64,000 bases of DNA from Pseudomonas tritici. GTDB taxonomy: Bacteria; Pseudomonadota; Gammaproteobacteria; Pseudomonadales; Pseudomonadaceae. Below, piece after piece: positions 54,727 to 63,512 of the stretch. Numbering within the stretch: position 1 is the stretch's first letter; each line of letters begins with the position of its first letter. The stretch covers positions 2,604,001-2,668,000 of the forward strand of contig NZ_CP077084.1 in assembly GCF_014268275.3 (NCBI RefSeq), given 5' to 3'. The notes under the pieces were generated by a model, which saw nothing but the letters and a program-made list of their open reading frames with translations, did not search any database and was not told the origin of the DNA. The translations under genes and the position numbers were made by a program.

Positions 54727-56259
54727 ATGCACGCGCAAGTCAATGAACAACAACACACTGCCGGGGCCAGTCTGCGTTTTGACGGCATCGGCAAAACCTT
54801 TCCCGGGGTCAAGGCGCTGGATGGCATCAGCTTCACCGCCCACCCTGGGCAGGTGCACGCCTTGATGGGCGAGAACGGCGCGGGCAAGTCGACGCTGCTG
54901 AAGATCCTCGGCGGCGCCTACATTCCCAACAGCGGCACGCTGCAGATCGGCGAGCAGACCATGGCGTTCAAGAACGCGGCGGACAGCATTGCCAGCGGCG
55001 TGGCGGTGATCCACCAGGAATTGCACCTGGTGCCCGAAATGACGGTGGCCGAGAACTTGTTCCTCGGGCATTTGCCGTCGCGTTTCGGGGTGGTCAATCG
55101 GGGACTGTTGCGCAAGCAGGCCTTGGCTTGCCTCAAGGGCCTGGCGGATGAAATCGACCCTGCCGAGAAGCTCGGCCGCCTGTCCCTGGGCCAACGGCAA
55201 CTGGTGGAAATCGCCAAGGCGCTGTCCCGTGGCGCCCATGTGATCGCGTTTGATGAACCCACCAGCAGCCTGTCGGCGCGCGAGATCGACCGCTTGATGG
55301 CGATCATCACGCGGCTGCGCGATGAGGGCAAAGTGGTGCTCTACGTATCGCACCGCATGGAGGAAGTGTTCCGCATCTGCAACGCGGTCACGGTATTCAA
55401 GGACGGTCGCTACGTGCGCACCTTCGAGGACATGAGCGCGCTGACCCATGACCAGTTGGTGACCTGCATGGTCGGGCGCGATATCCAGGACATTTACGAC
55501 TACCGCCCGCGTGAGCACGGCGAGGTCGCGCTCAAGGTCGATAGCCTGCTCGGTCCCGGCCTGCGTGAGCCGATCAGTTTCAACGTGCGCAAGGGCGAGA
55601 TTCTCGGCCTGTTCGGGTTGGTGGGGGCTGGGCGTACCGAGTTGTTCCGCTTGCTCAGCGGCTTGGAGCGTGCGAGCGCCGGTCAACTGGAGCTCTGCGG
55701 TCAAGCACTGCAACTGCGCTCACCGCGCGATGCCATCGCCGCGGGCGTGCTGCTGTGCCCGGAAGACCGCAAGAAGGAAGGCATCATCCCGCTGTCCAGC
55801 GTCGCCGAGAACATCAACATCAGCGCGCGCGGCACCCACTCCCGATTCGGCTGGCTGTTGCGCGAGGGGTGGGAGAAGGGCAACGCCGACCAGCAGATCA
55901 AGGCGATGAAGGTCAAAACGCCCAACGCGGCGCAGAAGATCATGTACCTGTCCGGCGGCAATCAGCAGAAGGCGATCCTGGGTCGCTGGCTGTCGATGCC
56001 GATGAAAGTCCTGCTGCTGGACGAGCCGACCCGTGGCATCGACATCGGCGCCAAGGCCGAGATCTACCAGATCATCCATAACCTCGCCGCCCAAGGCATT
56101 GCAGTCATTGTGGTGTCCAGCGACCTGATGGAAGTGATGGGCATCTCCGACCGCATCCTGGTGCTGTGCGAAGGCGCACTGCGGGGTGAACAAACCCGCG
56201 AGCACGCGACTGAATCCAACCTGCTGCAACTGGCTTTGCCGCGCAGCCTGGCGAACTGA
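54727..56259 (+). CDS. araG: L-arabinose ABC transporter ATP-binding protein
   Basis: A 510-residue double ATPase with [31 protein letters not shown], the degenerate [18 protein letters not shown] and [17 protein letters not shown] with [16 protein letters not shown]. The [13 protein letters not shown] segment is typical of AraG. The ATG at 54727 has GAGGTG upstream; a GTG at 54721 is the alternative. It lies between araF and araH. Confidence 0.93.
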   Translation: MHAQVNEQQHTAGASLRFDGIGKTFPGVKALDGISFTAHPGQVHALMGENGAGKSTLLKILGGAYIPNSGTLQIGEQTMAFKNAADSIASGVAVIHQELHLVPEMTVAENLFLGHLPSRFGVVNRGLLRKQALACLKGLADEIDPAEKLGRLSLGQRQLVEIAKALSRGAHVIAFDEPTSSLSAREIDRLMAIITRLRDEGKVVLYVSHRMEEVFRICNAVTVFKDGRYVRTFEDMSALTHDQLVTCMVGRDIQDIYDYRPREHGEVALKVDSLLGPGLREPISFNVRKGEILGLFGLVGAGRTELFRLLSGLERASAGQLELCGQALQLRSPRDAIAAGVLLCPEDRKKEGIIPLSSVAENINISARGTHSRFGWLLREGWEKGNADQQIKAMKVKTPNAAQKIMYLSGGNQQKAILGRWLSMPMKVLLLDEPTRGIDIGAKAEIYQIIHNLAAQGIAVIVVSSDLMEVMGISDRILVLCEGALRGEQTREHATESNLLQLALPRSLAN

Positions 56260-56268
56260 GAGACGACT

Positions 56269-57237
56269 ATGACAACCCAAGACAACGCGTTGCCCTCGGC
56301 ACGCAAACCCCTGGACATGCGCGCACTGCTCGACAACTGGGCGATGCTGCTGGCCGCGGTGAGCATCTTCCTGCTGTGCGCCTTGCTCATCGACAACTTC
56401 CTCTCGCCGCTGAACATGCGCGGCCTGGGCCTGGCGATTTCCACCGTGGGCATCGCCGCGTGCACCATGCTGTTCTGCCTGGCGTCGGGGCACTTCGACT
56501 TGTCGGTGGGCTCGGTGATTGCCTGCGCCGGGGTGGTGGCGGCGATTGTGATGCGCGACACCGACAGCGTCATGCTCGGTATCGGCGCCGCCTTGCTGAT
56601 GGGCCTGGTGGTGGGGCTGATCAATGGCATCGTGATCGCCAAGCTGCGGGTCAATGCGCTGATTACCACCTTGGCGACCATGCAGATCGTGCGCGGGCTG
56701 GCGTATATCTTCGCCAACGGCAAGGCGGTGGGCGTGTCCGAGGAGCAGTTCTTTATCTTCGGTAACGGCCAACTGCTGGGCGTACCGGTGCCGATCCTGA
56801 TCACCATTTTGTGCTTCGTGTTTTTCGGCTGGCTGCTCAATTACACCACCTATGGGCGTAACACCATGGCCATCGGCGGCAACCCGGAAGCGGCGTTGCT
56901 GGCGGGTGTGAACGTTGATCGCACCAAGATCCTGATATTTGCCGTGCACGGTGTGATCGGCGCCCTGGCCGGGGTGATCCTGGCGTCGCGCATGACCTCC
57001 GGCCAGCCGATGATCGGCCAAGGTTTTGAGCTGACAGTGATCTCGGCGTGTGTGTTGGGCGGGGTGTCGTTGAGTGGTGGGGTTGGCATGATTCGCCATG
57101 TGATTGCCGGCGTGTTGATTTTGGCGATCATTGAGAATGCGATGAACCTGAAGAACATCGACACGTTTTATCAGTACGTGATTCGCGGCTCGATCCTGCT
57201 GCTGGCCGTCGTCATCGACCGCATGAAGCAACGCTGA
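56269..57237 (+). CDS. araH: L-arabinose ABC transporter permease
   Basis: A 322-residue permease with about ten membrane segments. ASGHFDLSVGSVIACAG is the family signature with the AraH-type HFD, and ELTVISACVLGGVSLSGGVG is near the end. It starts 9 bases after araG and is the last gene of the arabinose operon; a REP hairpin follows. Confidence 0.93.
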   Translation: MTTQDNALPSARKPLDMRALLDNWAMLLAAVSIFLLCALLIDNFLSPLNMRGLGLAISTVGIAACTMLFCLASGHFDLSVGSVIACAGVVAAIVMRDTDSVMLGIGAALLMGLVVGLINGIVIAKLRVNALITTLATMQIVRGLAYIFANGKAVGVSEEQFFIFGNGQLLGVPVPILITILCFVFFGWLLNYTTYGRNTMAIGGNPEAALLAGVNVDRTKILIFAVHGVIGALAGVILASRMTSGQPMIGQGFELTVISACVLGGVSLSGGVGMIRHVIAGVLILAIIENAMNLKNIDTFYQYVIRGSILLLAVVIDRMKQR

Positions 57238-57259
57238 ACCCTTGCCATGTGAAGATCCA

Positions 57260-57309
57260 AATGTGGGAGCTGGCTTGCCTGCGATAGCGGTAAGCCAGCT
57301 CCCACAGTT
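57260..57309. repeat. REP hairpin between araH and galM
   Basis: GTGGGAGCTGGCTT and AAGCCAGCTCCCAC pair perfectly around TGCCTGCGATAGCGGT-type spacer. It sits between convergent genes and may aid termination on both sides. Confidence 0.85.
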
Positions 57310-58458
57310 TTAATCGGCGGAGAACTTGAAGACGGTGTTCTGGGTGTAGGTCTGCCCTGGATTCAGGCGGGTTGATGCAAACTTCGGCTGATTAGGCGCA
57401 TCCGGAAAATGCTGGGTCTCCAACGTGAAACCGCTCCAGTGCAGATACGTCTTCCCAGCCTTGCCCTTCACCGAACCATCGAGGAAGTTGCTGGTATAGA
57501 ACTGCACACCGGGCTCTGTGGTGTAGAGCTGCAACCGCCGACCCGACTCAGGATCATGCACCTCGGCAGCCAACTGTTTCACGTCACCCTTGGTATCGAG
57601 TGCCCAGTTGAAGTCAAACCCGCCCTGTTTCGGCTCGGCGAATTTGAGCTGTGGATGATCCTCCTTGATGTGCTGACCGATCGGCGTCGGTTTCAGGAAG
57701 TCCATCGGCGTGCCTTTCACCGGCGCGACTTCGCCGGTTGGAATCAAGGTGGCGTTCACCGGCGTGTAATGGCTGGCATGCAAGGTCGCCACCTGCTTGA
57801 GAATGTCACCATTCCCCGCACCGGCGAGGTTGAAATAGCTGTGGTTGGTAAGGTTGAGCACCGTGGGTTTGTCGGTGGTGGCCTTGTAGTCGATGTGCAG
57901 TTCGTTTTTCTCGTTGAGGCTGTAGGTGACCTCGGTTTTCAGGTTGCCGGGAAAGCCCATTTCACCGTCCTTGGACAGGTAGGTGAGGGTCACGCCGACC
58001 GAGTCCTTGCCCTTGACCTGTGCGGCCTTCCACACCTGTTTGTCGAAGCCCTGGGCGCCGCCATGCAGTGAGTTGGGACCATCGTTGAGCGGCACCTGGA
58101 AGCGCTTGCCGTCGAGCTCAAAGGCACCGCCGGCCAAGCGGTTGCCGAAGCGCCCGATGGTCGCGCCGAAAAACGCCGTGCCGGCCTGGTAGCCTTGCAC
58201 GTCGTCAAAGCCCAGCACCACGTCGTCGATCTTGCCGGTTTTGTCCGGCACTTTCAGCGACTGCAACACGCCGCCGTAGGTGATCACCGTGGCTTGCATG
58301 CCATGGCTGTTGCGCAAGATGTACTGCTCGACGGCGGTGCCGTCGTTGGTTTTACCGAAAGGCTTGTGTTCACTGGAGAGGCCTGCGGCGTGGGCGCCGC
58401 CACTGGCGATCAATACGGACATGGCGAGACCTGACAGCAGATAACGAGGGTGCTTCAT
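57310..58458 (-). CDS. galM: Exported aldose 1-epimerase (mutarotase)
   Basis: A 382-residue mutarotase with a signal peptide (SGLAMSVLIASGGAHA), so periplasmic, unlike E. coli GalM. Conserved elements are GATIGRFGNRLAGG, NSLHGGAQGFDKQVW with the catalytic histidine, TNHSYFNLAG and the catalytic glutamate in LYTTEPGVQFYTSNF-type context. It would interconvert alpha and beta sugar anomers before uptake or oxidation by the arabinose system. AAGGAAG and an AACAACAA motif precede its ATG. It is divergent from the SDR gene. Confidence 0.92.
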   Translation of the reverse strand: MKHPRYLLSGLAMSVLIASGGAHAAGLSSEHKPFGKTNDGTAVEQYILRNSHGMQATVITYGGVLQSLKVPDKTGKIDDVVLGFDDVQGYQAGTAFFGATIGRFGNRLAGGAFELDGKRFQVPLNDGPNSLHGGAQGFDKQVWKAAQVKGKDSVGVTLTYLSKDGEMGFPGNLKTEVTYSLNEKNELHIDYKATTDKPTVLNLTNHSYFNLAGAGNGDILKQVATLHASHYTPVNATLIPTGEVAPVKGTPMDFLKPTPIGQHIKEDHPQLKFAEPKQGGFDFNWALDTKGDVKQLAAEVHDPESGRRLQLYTTEPGVQFYTSNFLDGSVKGKAGKTYLHWSGFTLETQHFPDAPNQPKFASTRLNPGQTYTQNTVFKFSAD

Positions 58459-58472
58459 GGTCGAACTTCCTT

Positions 58473-58480
58473 TTGTTGTT
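58473..58480 (-). promoter_or_regulatory. Hfq/Crc (CA) motif before galM
   Basis: The minus strand reads AAAACAACAAAAGGAAG; AACAACAA leads into the ribosome binding site. Confidence 0.65.
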
Positions 58481-58488
58481 TTGAGTGG

Positions 58489-58501
58489 AATAGTTCTACT
58501 A
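58489..58501. promoter_or_regulatory. Candidate arabinose-regulon motif, copy 2
   Basis: AATAGTTCTACTA differs at one base from the copy at 48708-48720. An inverted GTAGGAC follows at 58519, giving a GTTCTAC...GTAGGAC dyad. Confidence 0.45.
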
Positions 58502-58594
58502 ATAGCGATATTTTGTCGGTAGGACAGCGAATTTATAGCCTTAAAAGCCGTTTTTGCAAAATAAAATAAGACTAATTGAGCGAGGCAAGATGTT

Positions 58595-59362
58595 ATGAGT
58601 ACTCAACACGCCGTGTATCCCGACCTTGAAGGCAAAACCGTCCTGATCTCCGGAGGGGCCTCAGGGATCGGCGAATTCATGGTGCGGGCCTTCGCCGCCC
58701 AGGGCGCCAAGGTGGGCTTTGTCGACCGCGCGCAAAGCCAGGGCGAACGCCTCGCGGCGCTGCTCAGTTCCCGCGGGCACACGGTGGAGTTCGTGAACTG
58801 CGACATCACCGACGAGATTGCCTACAAAGCCGCCATCGCTCGTTTCGAACACTCGCTGGGGCCGATCACCGTGCTGGTAAACAACGCCGCCAATGACGTG
58901 CGTCACACCCTGGAAGAAGTCGACTCGGAAATGTTCGACAGGCTGATCTCCGTCAACCTCAAACACGCTTTCTTCGCAGCCAAGGCTGTGGTGCCCATGA
59001 TGAAAAGCGCCGGTAGCGGCTCGATCATCAACCTCGGCTCGGTCGGCTGGATGATGGCGTCCGCCGGCTACCCGGTGTACGCCGCCAGCAAGGCCGCCGC
59101 CCACGGCATGACCCGCGCGTTGGCTCGCGAACTGGGGCCGAGTCGCATCCGCGTGAATACGCTGGTGCCGGGTTGGGTGATGACAGAGAAACAACTGGCG
59201 ATGTGGGTCGACGATGCCGCCAGGGAACTGATCAGCCGCAGCCAATGCTTGCCGGGCAGTGTGCTGCCTGAACACATCGCCAATATGGCGTTGTTTCTTG
59301 CTTCCGATGCGTCGGCGATGTGTTCGGCACAGAACTTTATTGTGGATGGCGGCTGGGTCTAG
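58595..59362 (+). CDS. SDR-family aldopentose 1-dehydrogenase
   Basis: A 255-residue short-chain dehydrogenase: SGGASGIGEFM cofactor motif, NNAANDVRHTLEEV, and catalytic residues in NLGSVGWMM and YPVYAASKAAAHG. The opening YPDLEGKTVLISGG, the NDVRH segment and the DGGWV end strongly resemble the Caulobacter D-xylose 1-dehydrogenase. In this context it likely oxidises L-arabinose (and perhaps D-galactose or D-xylose) to the lactone, the first step of the pathway. It is separated from the main operon by galM and has its own divergent promoter. Confidence 0.87.
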   Translation: MSTQHAVYPDLEGKTVLISGGASGIGEFMVRAFAAQGAKVGFVDRAQSQGERLAALLSSRGHTVEFVNCDITDEIAYKAAIARFEHSLGPITVLVNNAANDVRHTLEEVDSEMFDRLISVNLKHAFFAAKAVVPMMKSAGSGSIINLGSVGWMMASAGYPVYAASKAAAHGMTRALARELGPSRIRVNTLVPGWVMTEKQLAMWVDDAARELISRSQCLPGSVLPEHIANMALFLASDASAMCSAQNFIVDGGWV

Positions 59363-59390
59363 GCACACGGACCTGAGGACGAAGGAGAGC

Positions 59391-59484
59391 AATGTGGGAG
59401 CTGGCTTGCCTGCGAAGGCGGTGTGTCAGCGACTACAGCGCTGAATGACACACTGCTATCTCAGGCAAGCCAGCTCCCACAGTT
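59391..59484. repeat. REPIN between the SDR and GST genes
   Basis: AATGTGGGAGCTGGCTTGCC at 59391 and the inverted GGCAAGCCAGCTCCCACAGTT ending at 59484 (written GGCAAGCCAGCTCCCACA plus GTT) enclose GTGTGTCAG/CTGAATGACACAC. Confidence 0.88.
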
Positions 59485-59496
59485 GAACGGCGGTGT

Positions 59497-60093
59497 TTAT
59501 TCGATCGGGTACTTCTTGAAAACCGGGTGCTGCTCCAGGCGCTCGGCGTGGCGCTTCAAGTTGGGAAACGCATCCGCCTCAACCACCGACGCCACGGTGA
59601 ACTGGCTGAACGACCAGGCCACCGCCGCTGTAATCGAAGCCTGAGTCAGCGCCTCGCTGTCGGCCAGTTGCTTGTCCAGCAGCGAATAAGCCGCCAGCAA
59701 TTGCCCGCTGACACGCTCAAGCCAAGGCTCATGCAGCTTCTCGGCCGGGCGCAGGTTGTGCTCATACACGATCTGCACGCTCTTCTCACAGGCCGCCAGC
59801 GCCAGCCCAAGTACATGCAAGTCATGGGCGCGCGCGGCGGGCTGCTGGGGCAGCAGCTTCTTGTCAGCCGGGGCGAGGGTTTCCAGATAGTCCAGGATCA
59901 GGCTGGAATCCATCAGCACCGTGCCATCGTCCAGCACCAGGGTCGGGGCCTTGACCACCGGGTTGATCTGCGCGAATTCGTTGAAGGTGCGAAACACCGA
60001 CAGCGGTTCATGCACGAAATCCACGCCGTACAGCTCCAGGGAAATCGCCACGCGGCGTACGTAAGGCGAGTCCAGCATGCCGATCAGTTTCAT
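59497..60093 (-). CDS. Glutathione S-transferase family protein
   Basis: A 198-residue GST with a thioredoxin-like N-terminal domain (MKLIGMLDSPYVRRVAISLE, NPVVKAPTLVLDDGTVLMDS with the conserved cis-proline and glutathione-contacting serine) and a helical C-terminal domain from about residue 85. The catalytic residue may be Ser9 (DSPYVRR). Function unknown beyond glutathione binding. It lies alone between a REPIN and the AraC gene. Confidence 0.88.
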   Translation of the reverse strand: MKLIGMLDSPYVRRVAISLELYGVDFVHEPLSVFRTFNEFAQINPVVKAPTLVLDDGTVLMDSSLILDYLETLAPADKKLLPQQPAARAHDLHVLGLALAACEKSVQIVYEHNLRPAEKLHEPWLERVSGQLLAAYSLLDKQLADSEALTQASITAAVAWSFSQFTVASVVEADAFPNLKRHAERLEQHPVFKKYPIE

Positions 60094-60173
60094 GAAGCCT
60101 CCATTGCTTGCTAGGTGGTGAGCTCAAGAGAGTAAGGGCGCGGGATCAGCCTGCGCAATGGCTTGGCGCTGGT

Positions 60174-61175
60174 TTATGCCGGGCTTCGGGCGCCCTGGCG
60201 GCTGGCGCCAGGCGGCTGGCCGGTGATGCGCTTGAATGCGCGACTGAAAGCTGCCTGGGAGGTATAGCCCAGGCGCAGCGCCACTTCTTCGATGGGCAAT
60301 CGCTCAAGCGTCAACCATTGGCTGGCCAGGCGCATGCGCAATTGCGTCACGTAGCGCAGCGGCGGAAGACCCAGGGTGGCCTGGAAGCGTTCGGCGAACA
60401 CCGAGCGGGAGGTATGACTGCGCGCGGCCAACTCGGCCACGCTCCAATCGCGGCCTGGTTGCTGATGCAGGGCAAGCAAGGCACCGGCCAGCCGTGCGTC
60501 GCGCAACGCTGCCACCAGCCCCGATGCATTGCCGCAGGCGCATTCCACCCAACCCCGCACGATCATGGCGGCCACCACATCGGCCAGGCGCGCGAGGATG
60601 CCCGAATAGCCAACGCGAGCACTGGCGACTTCGCGCTCCATCACCGCCAGGATCGGCATCAGGCCGGGGTAACGCTGGCCCTTGGTGTCGATCAGCATCA
60701 AGGCCGGCATGAGGCTGCCGAGCCCCTGGATACTGCCGAGTTCGAATTCCATGCAGGCGCTGAACAGCAACGTGCTGGGGGGCGTGTCGGGCGATGCATC
60801 CACGGCGCAGACGGTATCGCCCAGCGGGGTGGCGTCAAATCCATTGATGTCCTGCACAGCGACATCCGCCGTGGACAACAGCGCATGTGCGCCGCCGTGG
60901 GAGATGAACACGGCATTGCCCGCCGACAATTCAAACAGGTTGCCGTCGTCGGTGCGCAGGGTGGCCACACCTGCGGCGAGGAAGTGGAAGTAGGCGTGCC
61001 CGGGTTTGGCGTCGAAGCCCATGCCGAAGCGGGGTCCGGCTTGGATGCGCTGGTACTGCACCCCGCGCAGGCGCATGCCGCGCAGCAGCTCATCGATAAG
61101 GTCGGAGGACAGATTGAACGGGGCCGGTGCAGTCATGTTCGGGGTTTCGGTCAAAAACTCAAGGGTTTGCATCAT
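60174..61175 (-). CDS. AraC-family regulator with cupin sensor domain
   Basis: A 333-residue regulator: N-terminal AraC_binding_6/cupin-type sensor (DLIDELLRGMRLRGVQYQRI, GHAYFHFLAAGVATL) and a C-terminal AraC domain with two helix-turn-helix motifs (WSVAELAARSHTSRSVFAER and IEEVALRLGYTSQAAFSRAF). It is divergent from the MFS efflux gene 62 bases away and probably controls it. Two consecutive ATG codons (61175, 61172) are possible starts; 61136 is another. Confidence 0.88.
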   Translation of the reverse strand: MMQTLEFLTETPNMTAPAPFNLSSDLIDELLRGMRLRGVQYQRIQAGPRFGMGFDAKPGHAYFHFLAAGVATLRTDDGNLFELSAGNAVFISHGGAHALLSTADVAVQDINGFDATPLGDTVCAVDASPDTPPSTLLFSACMEFELGSIQGLGSLMPALMLIDTKGQRYPGLMPILAVMEREVASARVGYSGILARLADVVAAMIVRGWVECACGNASGLVAALRDARLAGALLALHQQPGRDWSVAELAARSHTSRSVFAERFQATLGLPPLRYVTQLRMRLASQWLTLERLPIEEVALRLGYTSQAAFSRAFKRITGQPPGASRQGARSPA

Positions 61176-61237
61176 AGATCATCCGGGTTGGCGAACCTAG
61201 ACTGGCGGTCGCGCTAATTTCCTGAGGATGTCGTGTA

Positions 61238-62461
61238 ATGAATGATTGTGTAGCTCAAGCCTCTATCTGTTCCAAGGCGGAGCCCGCTACCCCGGCCTGG
61301 ATGGCGGTGTTTTCCCTGGCCATGGGGGTATTCGGGTTGTTGACGGCAGAATACCTGCCGGCCAGCCTGTTGACGCCGATGGCGATGGACCTTGGGGTGT
61401 CGGAGGCCCTGGCTGGTCAGGCAGTAACCGTGACGGCGGTGGTGGCGTTGTTCGCTGGCTTGCTGGTGCCCGGCCTGACGCGCGGGATCGACCGGCGCGT
61501 GGTGCTGCTGGGGTTTTCCATGCTGATGATTGCGTCCAACCTGTTGGTGGCGCTTTCTTCGAGCCTGGCGGTGCTGCTGTTGATGCGCATCCTGCTGGGC
61601 GTCGCCCTGGGCGGTTTCTGGAGTATGGCGGCAGCAGTGGCGATGCGCCTGGTGCCGGCGGCGTTGCTGCCCCGTGCGCTGTCGATCATCTTCAGTGGCA
61701 TTGCGGTGGGCACGGTGGTTGCCGTGCCGCTGGGCAGCTACCTCGGCGATGTGTATGGCTGGCGCAGTGCGTTTGTGGCTGCGGCCGCCGTTGGCGTGGT
61801 GACACTGGCGTTCCAGCTGTTCACGCTGCCACGCCTGGCCCCCACTGGCAGTGCACGCCTGCGCACGGTATTGGATGTGCTGCTGCGCCCTGGCATCGCC
61901 ATCGGCATGTTTGCCTGCGTATTGGTACACACCGCGCACTTCGCGCTGTTCACTTACATTCGGCCATTCCTGGAAAGCACCACGGGCGTGCAGACTCAAG
62001 GGCTGGCCTTGATGCTGCTGGGGTTCGGCGCCGCAAACTTCATCGGCACGCTGCTGGCCGGTTGGCTGCTGGTGCGCTATCCGCTCGGCACATTGGTGCT
62101 GATGCCGGTATTGGTCGGCGTCGCGGCGCTCGCCCTGGTGCTGGTGCCTGCCTCTCTGCCAGGCCAGGCGCTGCTGCTGGCGCTGTGGGGCATGGCCTTT
62201 GGCGGGGTGCCCGTGGCCTGGTCGAACTGGGTGGCTCGCGCCGTGCCGGATCAAGCTGAAAGTGCGGGTGGCATGGTAGTGGCTTCGGTGCAGTCAGCCA
62301 TCGCGGCGGGGGCGGCCGGTGGGGGGGCGATGTTCAGTGTCAGCGGCATTGCCGGTGTGTTTCTCGGCGCCGGTGTGCTGATGTTGTTGGCAGCCTTGTT
62401 GATTGCGCTGCGGGTACACGTGCCGCGTGATGGCGCCGCTGGCGTACCGTTGCATCTTTAA
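61238..62461 (+). CDS. MFS efflux transporter (DHA1 family)
   Basis: A 407-residue twelve-helix transporter with GLLTAEYLPASLLTPMAMDL, the typical opening of DHA1-type pumps such as purine nucleoside or sugar efflux proteins (NepI, SotB, AraJ group), GLLVPGLTRGIDRRVVLLG (motif A) and LLGVALGGFWSMAAA. The substrate is unknown. GAGGA precedes the ATG. It is probably induced by the divergent AraC-family protein. Confidence 0.88.
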   Translation: MNDCVAQASICSKAEPATPAWMAVFSLAMGVFGLLTAEYLPASLLTPMAMDLGVSEALAGQAVTVTAVVALFAGLLVPGLTRGIDRRVVLLGFSMLMIASNLLVALSSSLAVLLLMRILLGVALGGFWSMAAAVAMRLVPAALLPRALSIIFSGIAVGTVVAVPLGSYLGDVYGWRSAFVAAAAVGVVTLAFQLFTLPRLAPTGSARLRTVLDVLLRPGIAIGMFACVLVHTAHFALFTYIRPFLESTTGVQTQGLALMLLGFGAANFIGTLLAGWLLVRYPLGTLVLMPVLVGVAALALVLVPASLPGQALLLALWGMAFGGVPVAWSNWVARAVPDQAESAGGMVVASVQSAIAAGAAGGGAMFSVSGIAGVFLGAGVLMLLAALLIALRVHVPRDGAAGVPLHL

Positions 62462-62564
62462 ACCGACCTTGCAGATTGGCCGGCATTCACGGTGTGACGC
62501 GCCATCAACCTTTGGTTTAGTCTGGGGCGCTTCGCTGATCGCAAACGCCTCTGGAGCAGTAAGC

Positions 62565-63398
62565 ATGACCGATTACGTACCCCCGAAAGTCTGGACCTGG
62601 GACACCGAAAATGGCGGCACCTTCGCCAGCATCAACCGACCCATCGCCGGCGCGACCCATGATCAGCAACTGCCGGTGGGAGAGCACCCGCTGCAGGTGT
62701 ACTCCCTGGCCACGCCTAACGGTCAGAAGGTCACCATCCTGCTCGAAGAATTACTGGCCCTGGGGCACAGCGGGGCAGAATACGATGCCTGGCTGATCAA
62801 GATCGGCGACGGCGACCAGTTCGGCAGCGGCTTTGTCGGGGTCAATCCCAACTCCAAGATCCCGGCATTGCTGGACCGCAGCGGCGCCACGCCGATTCGT
62901 GTGTTTGAATCTGGTGCGATTTTGCAGTACCTGGCAGAAAAGTTCGGCGCATTCTTCCCGACTGAGCCTGCGGCGCGTGCGGAATGCTTGTCGTGGTTGT
63001 TCTGGCAGATGGGCAGTGCGCCTTACCTGGGCGGTGGTTTCGGGCATTTCTATGCGTACGCGCCAAGCAAAATGGAGTACGCGATCAATCGGTTTGCCAT
63101 GGAGACCAAGCGACAGCTGGATGTATTGGATCAGCGCCTGGCGGTGAGTGAATACATTGCCGGGGATGAGTACACCATCGCCGATATCGCGATCTGGCCT
63201 TGGTATGGCGGGTTGGTAAAAGGCCGTTTGTATGGCGCGGCGGAGTTTTTGGCGGTGCATGAGTACACGCATGTGTTGCGCTGGGCGGATGCGATTGAAG
63301 CGCGGCCGGCGGTGCAGCGGGGGCGTAGGGTGAACCGGGTATCCGGCGAGCCTGCGGAGCAGTTGGCCGAGCGCCACTCTGCAAGCGACCTGGATTAA
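62565..63398 (+). CDS. yghU: YghU-type glutathione-dependent disulfide-bond oxidoreductase
   Basis: A 277-residue nu-class GST homologue. It has the long N-terminal extension (PPKVWTWDTENGGTFASINR) characteristic of YghU, then VYSLATPNGQKVTILLEELL where the TPNG threonine-asparagine binds glutathione, VNPNSKIPAL, RVFESGAILQYLAEKFG, and C-terminal IADIAIWPWYGGL. Members bind two glutathiones and reduce disulfides. The ATG at 62565 has TGGAG upstream; the frame is open further back without conservation. Confidence 0.92.
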   Translation: MTDYVPPKVWTWDTENGGTFASINRPIAGATHDQQLPVGEHPLQVYSLATPNGQKVTILLEELLALGHSGAEYDAWLIKIGDGDQFGSGFVGVNPNSKIPALLDRSGATPIRVFESGAILQYLAEKFGAFFPTEPAARAECLSWLFWQMGSAPYLGGGFGHFYAYAPSKMEYAINRFAMETKRQLDVLDQRLAVSEYIAGDEYTIADIAIWPWYGGLVKGRLYGAAEFLAVHEYTHVLRWADAIEARPAVQRGRRVNRVSGEPAEQLAERHSASDLD

Positions 63399-63401
63399 AA
63401 C

Positions 63402-63491
63402 TGTGGGAGCGGGCTTGCTCGCGAATGCGGTGTGTCAGTCAACAGATTCATTGGCTGATCCACCGCATTCGCGAGCAAGCCCGCTCCCACA
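63402..63491. repeat. REPIN with 31-bp perfect arms
   Basis: Arms 63402-63432 and 63461-63491 are exact reverse complements (each starts TGTGGGAGCGGGCTTGCTCG), spacer 28 bases. It lies between the convergent yghU and binding-protein genes. Confidence 0.93.
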
Positions 63492-63512
63492 TTTGGATTT
63501 GTGTACCCAAGT

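Noticed and set aside
53521..55713. Long open frame of 730 codons on the minus strand
   Set aside because: It is antisense to araF and araG, whose products are unmistakable; its translation is low-complexity, typical of a shadow in GC-rich DNA.
61214..62254. Open frame of 346 codons on the minus strand
   Set aside because: It is Gln/His/Arg-rich antisense of the MFS efflux gene.
63402..63491. CRISPR-like repeat-spacer structure
   Set aside because: There are only two inverted arms, matching REP sequences found at other sites; there are no direct repeats or cas genes.
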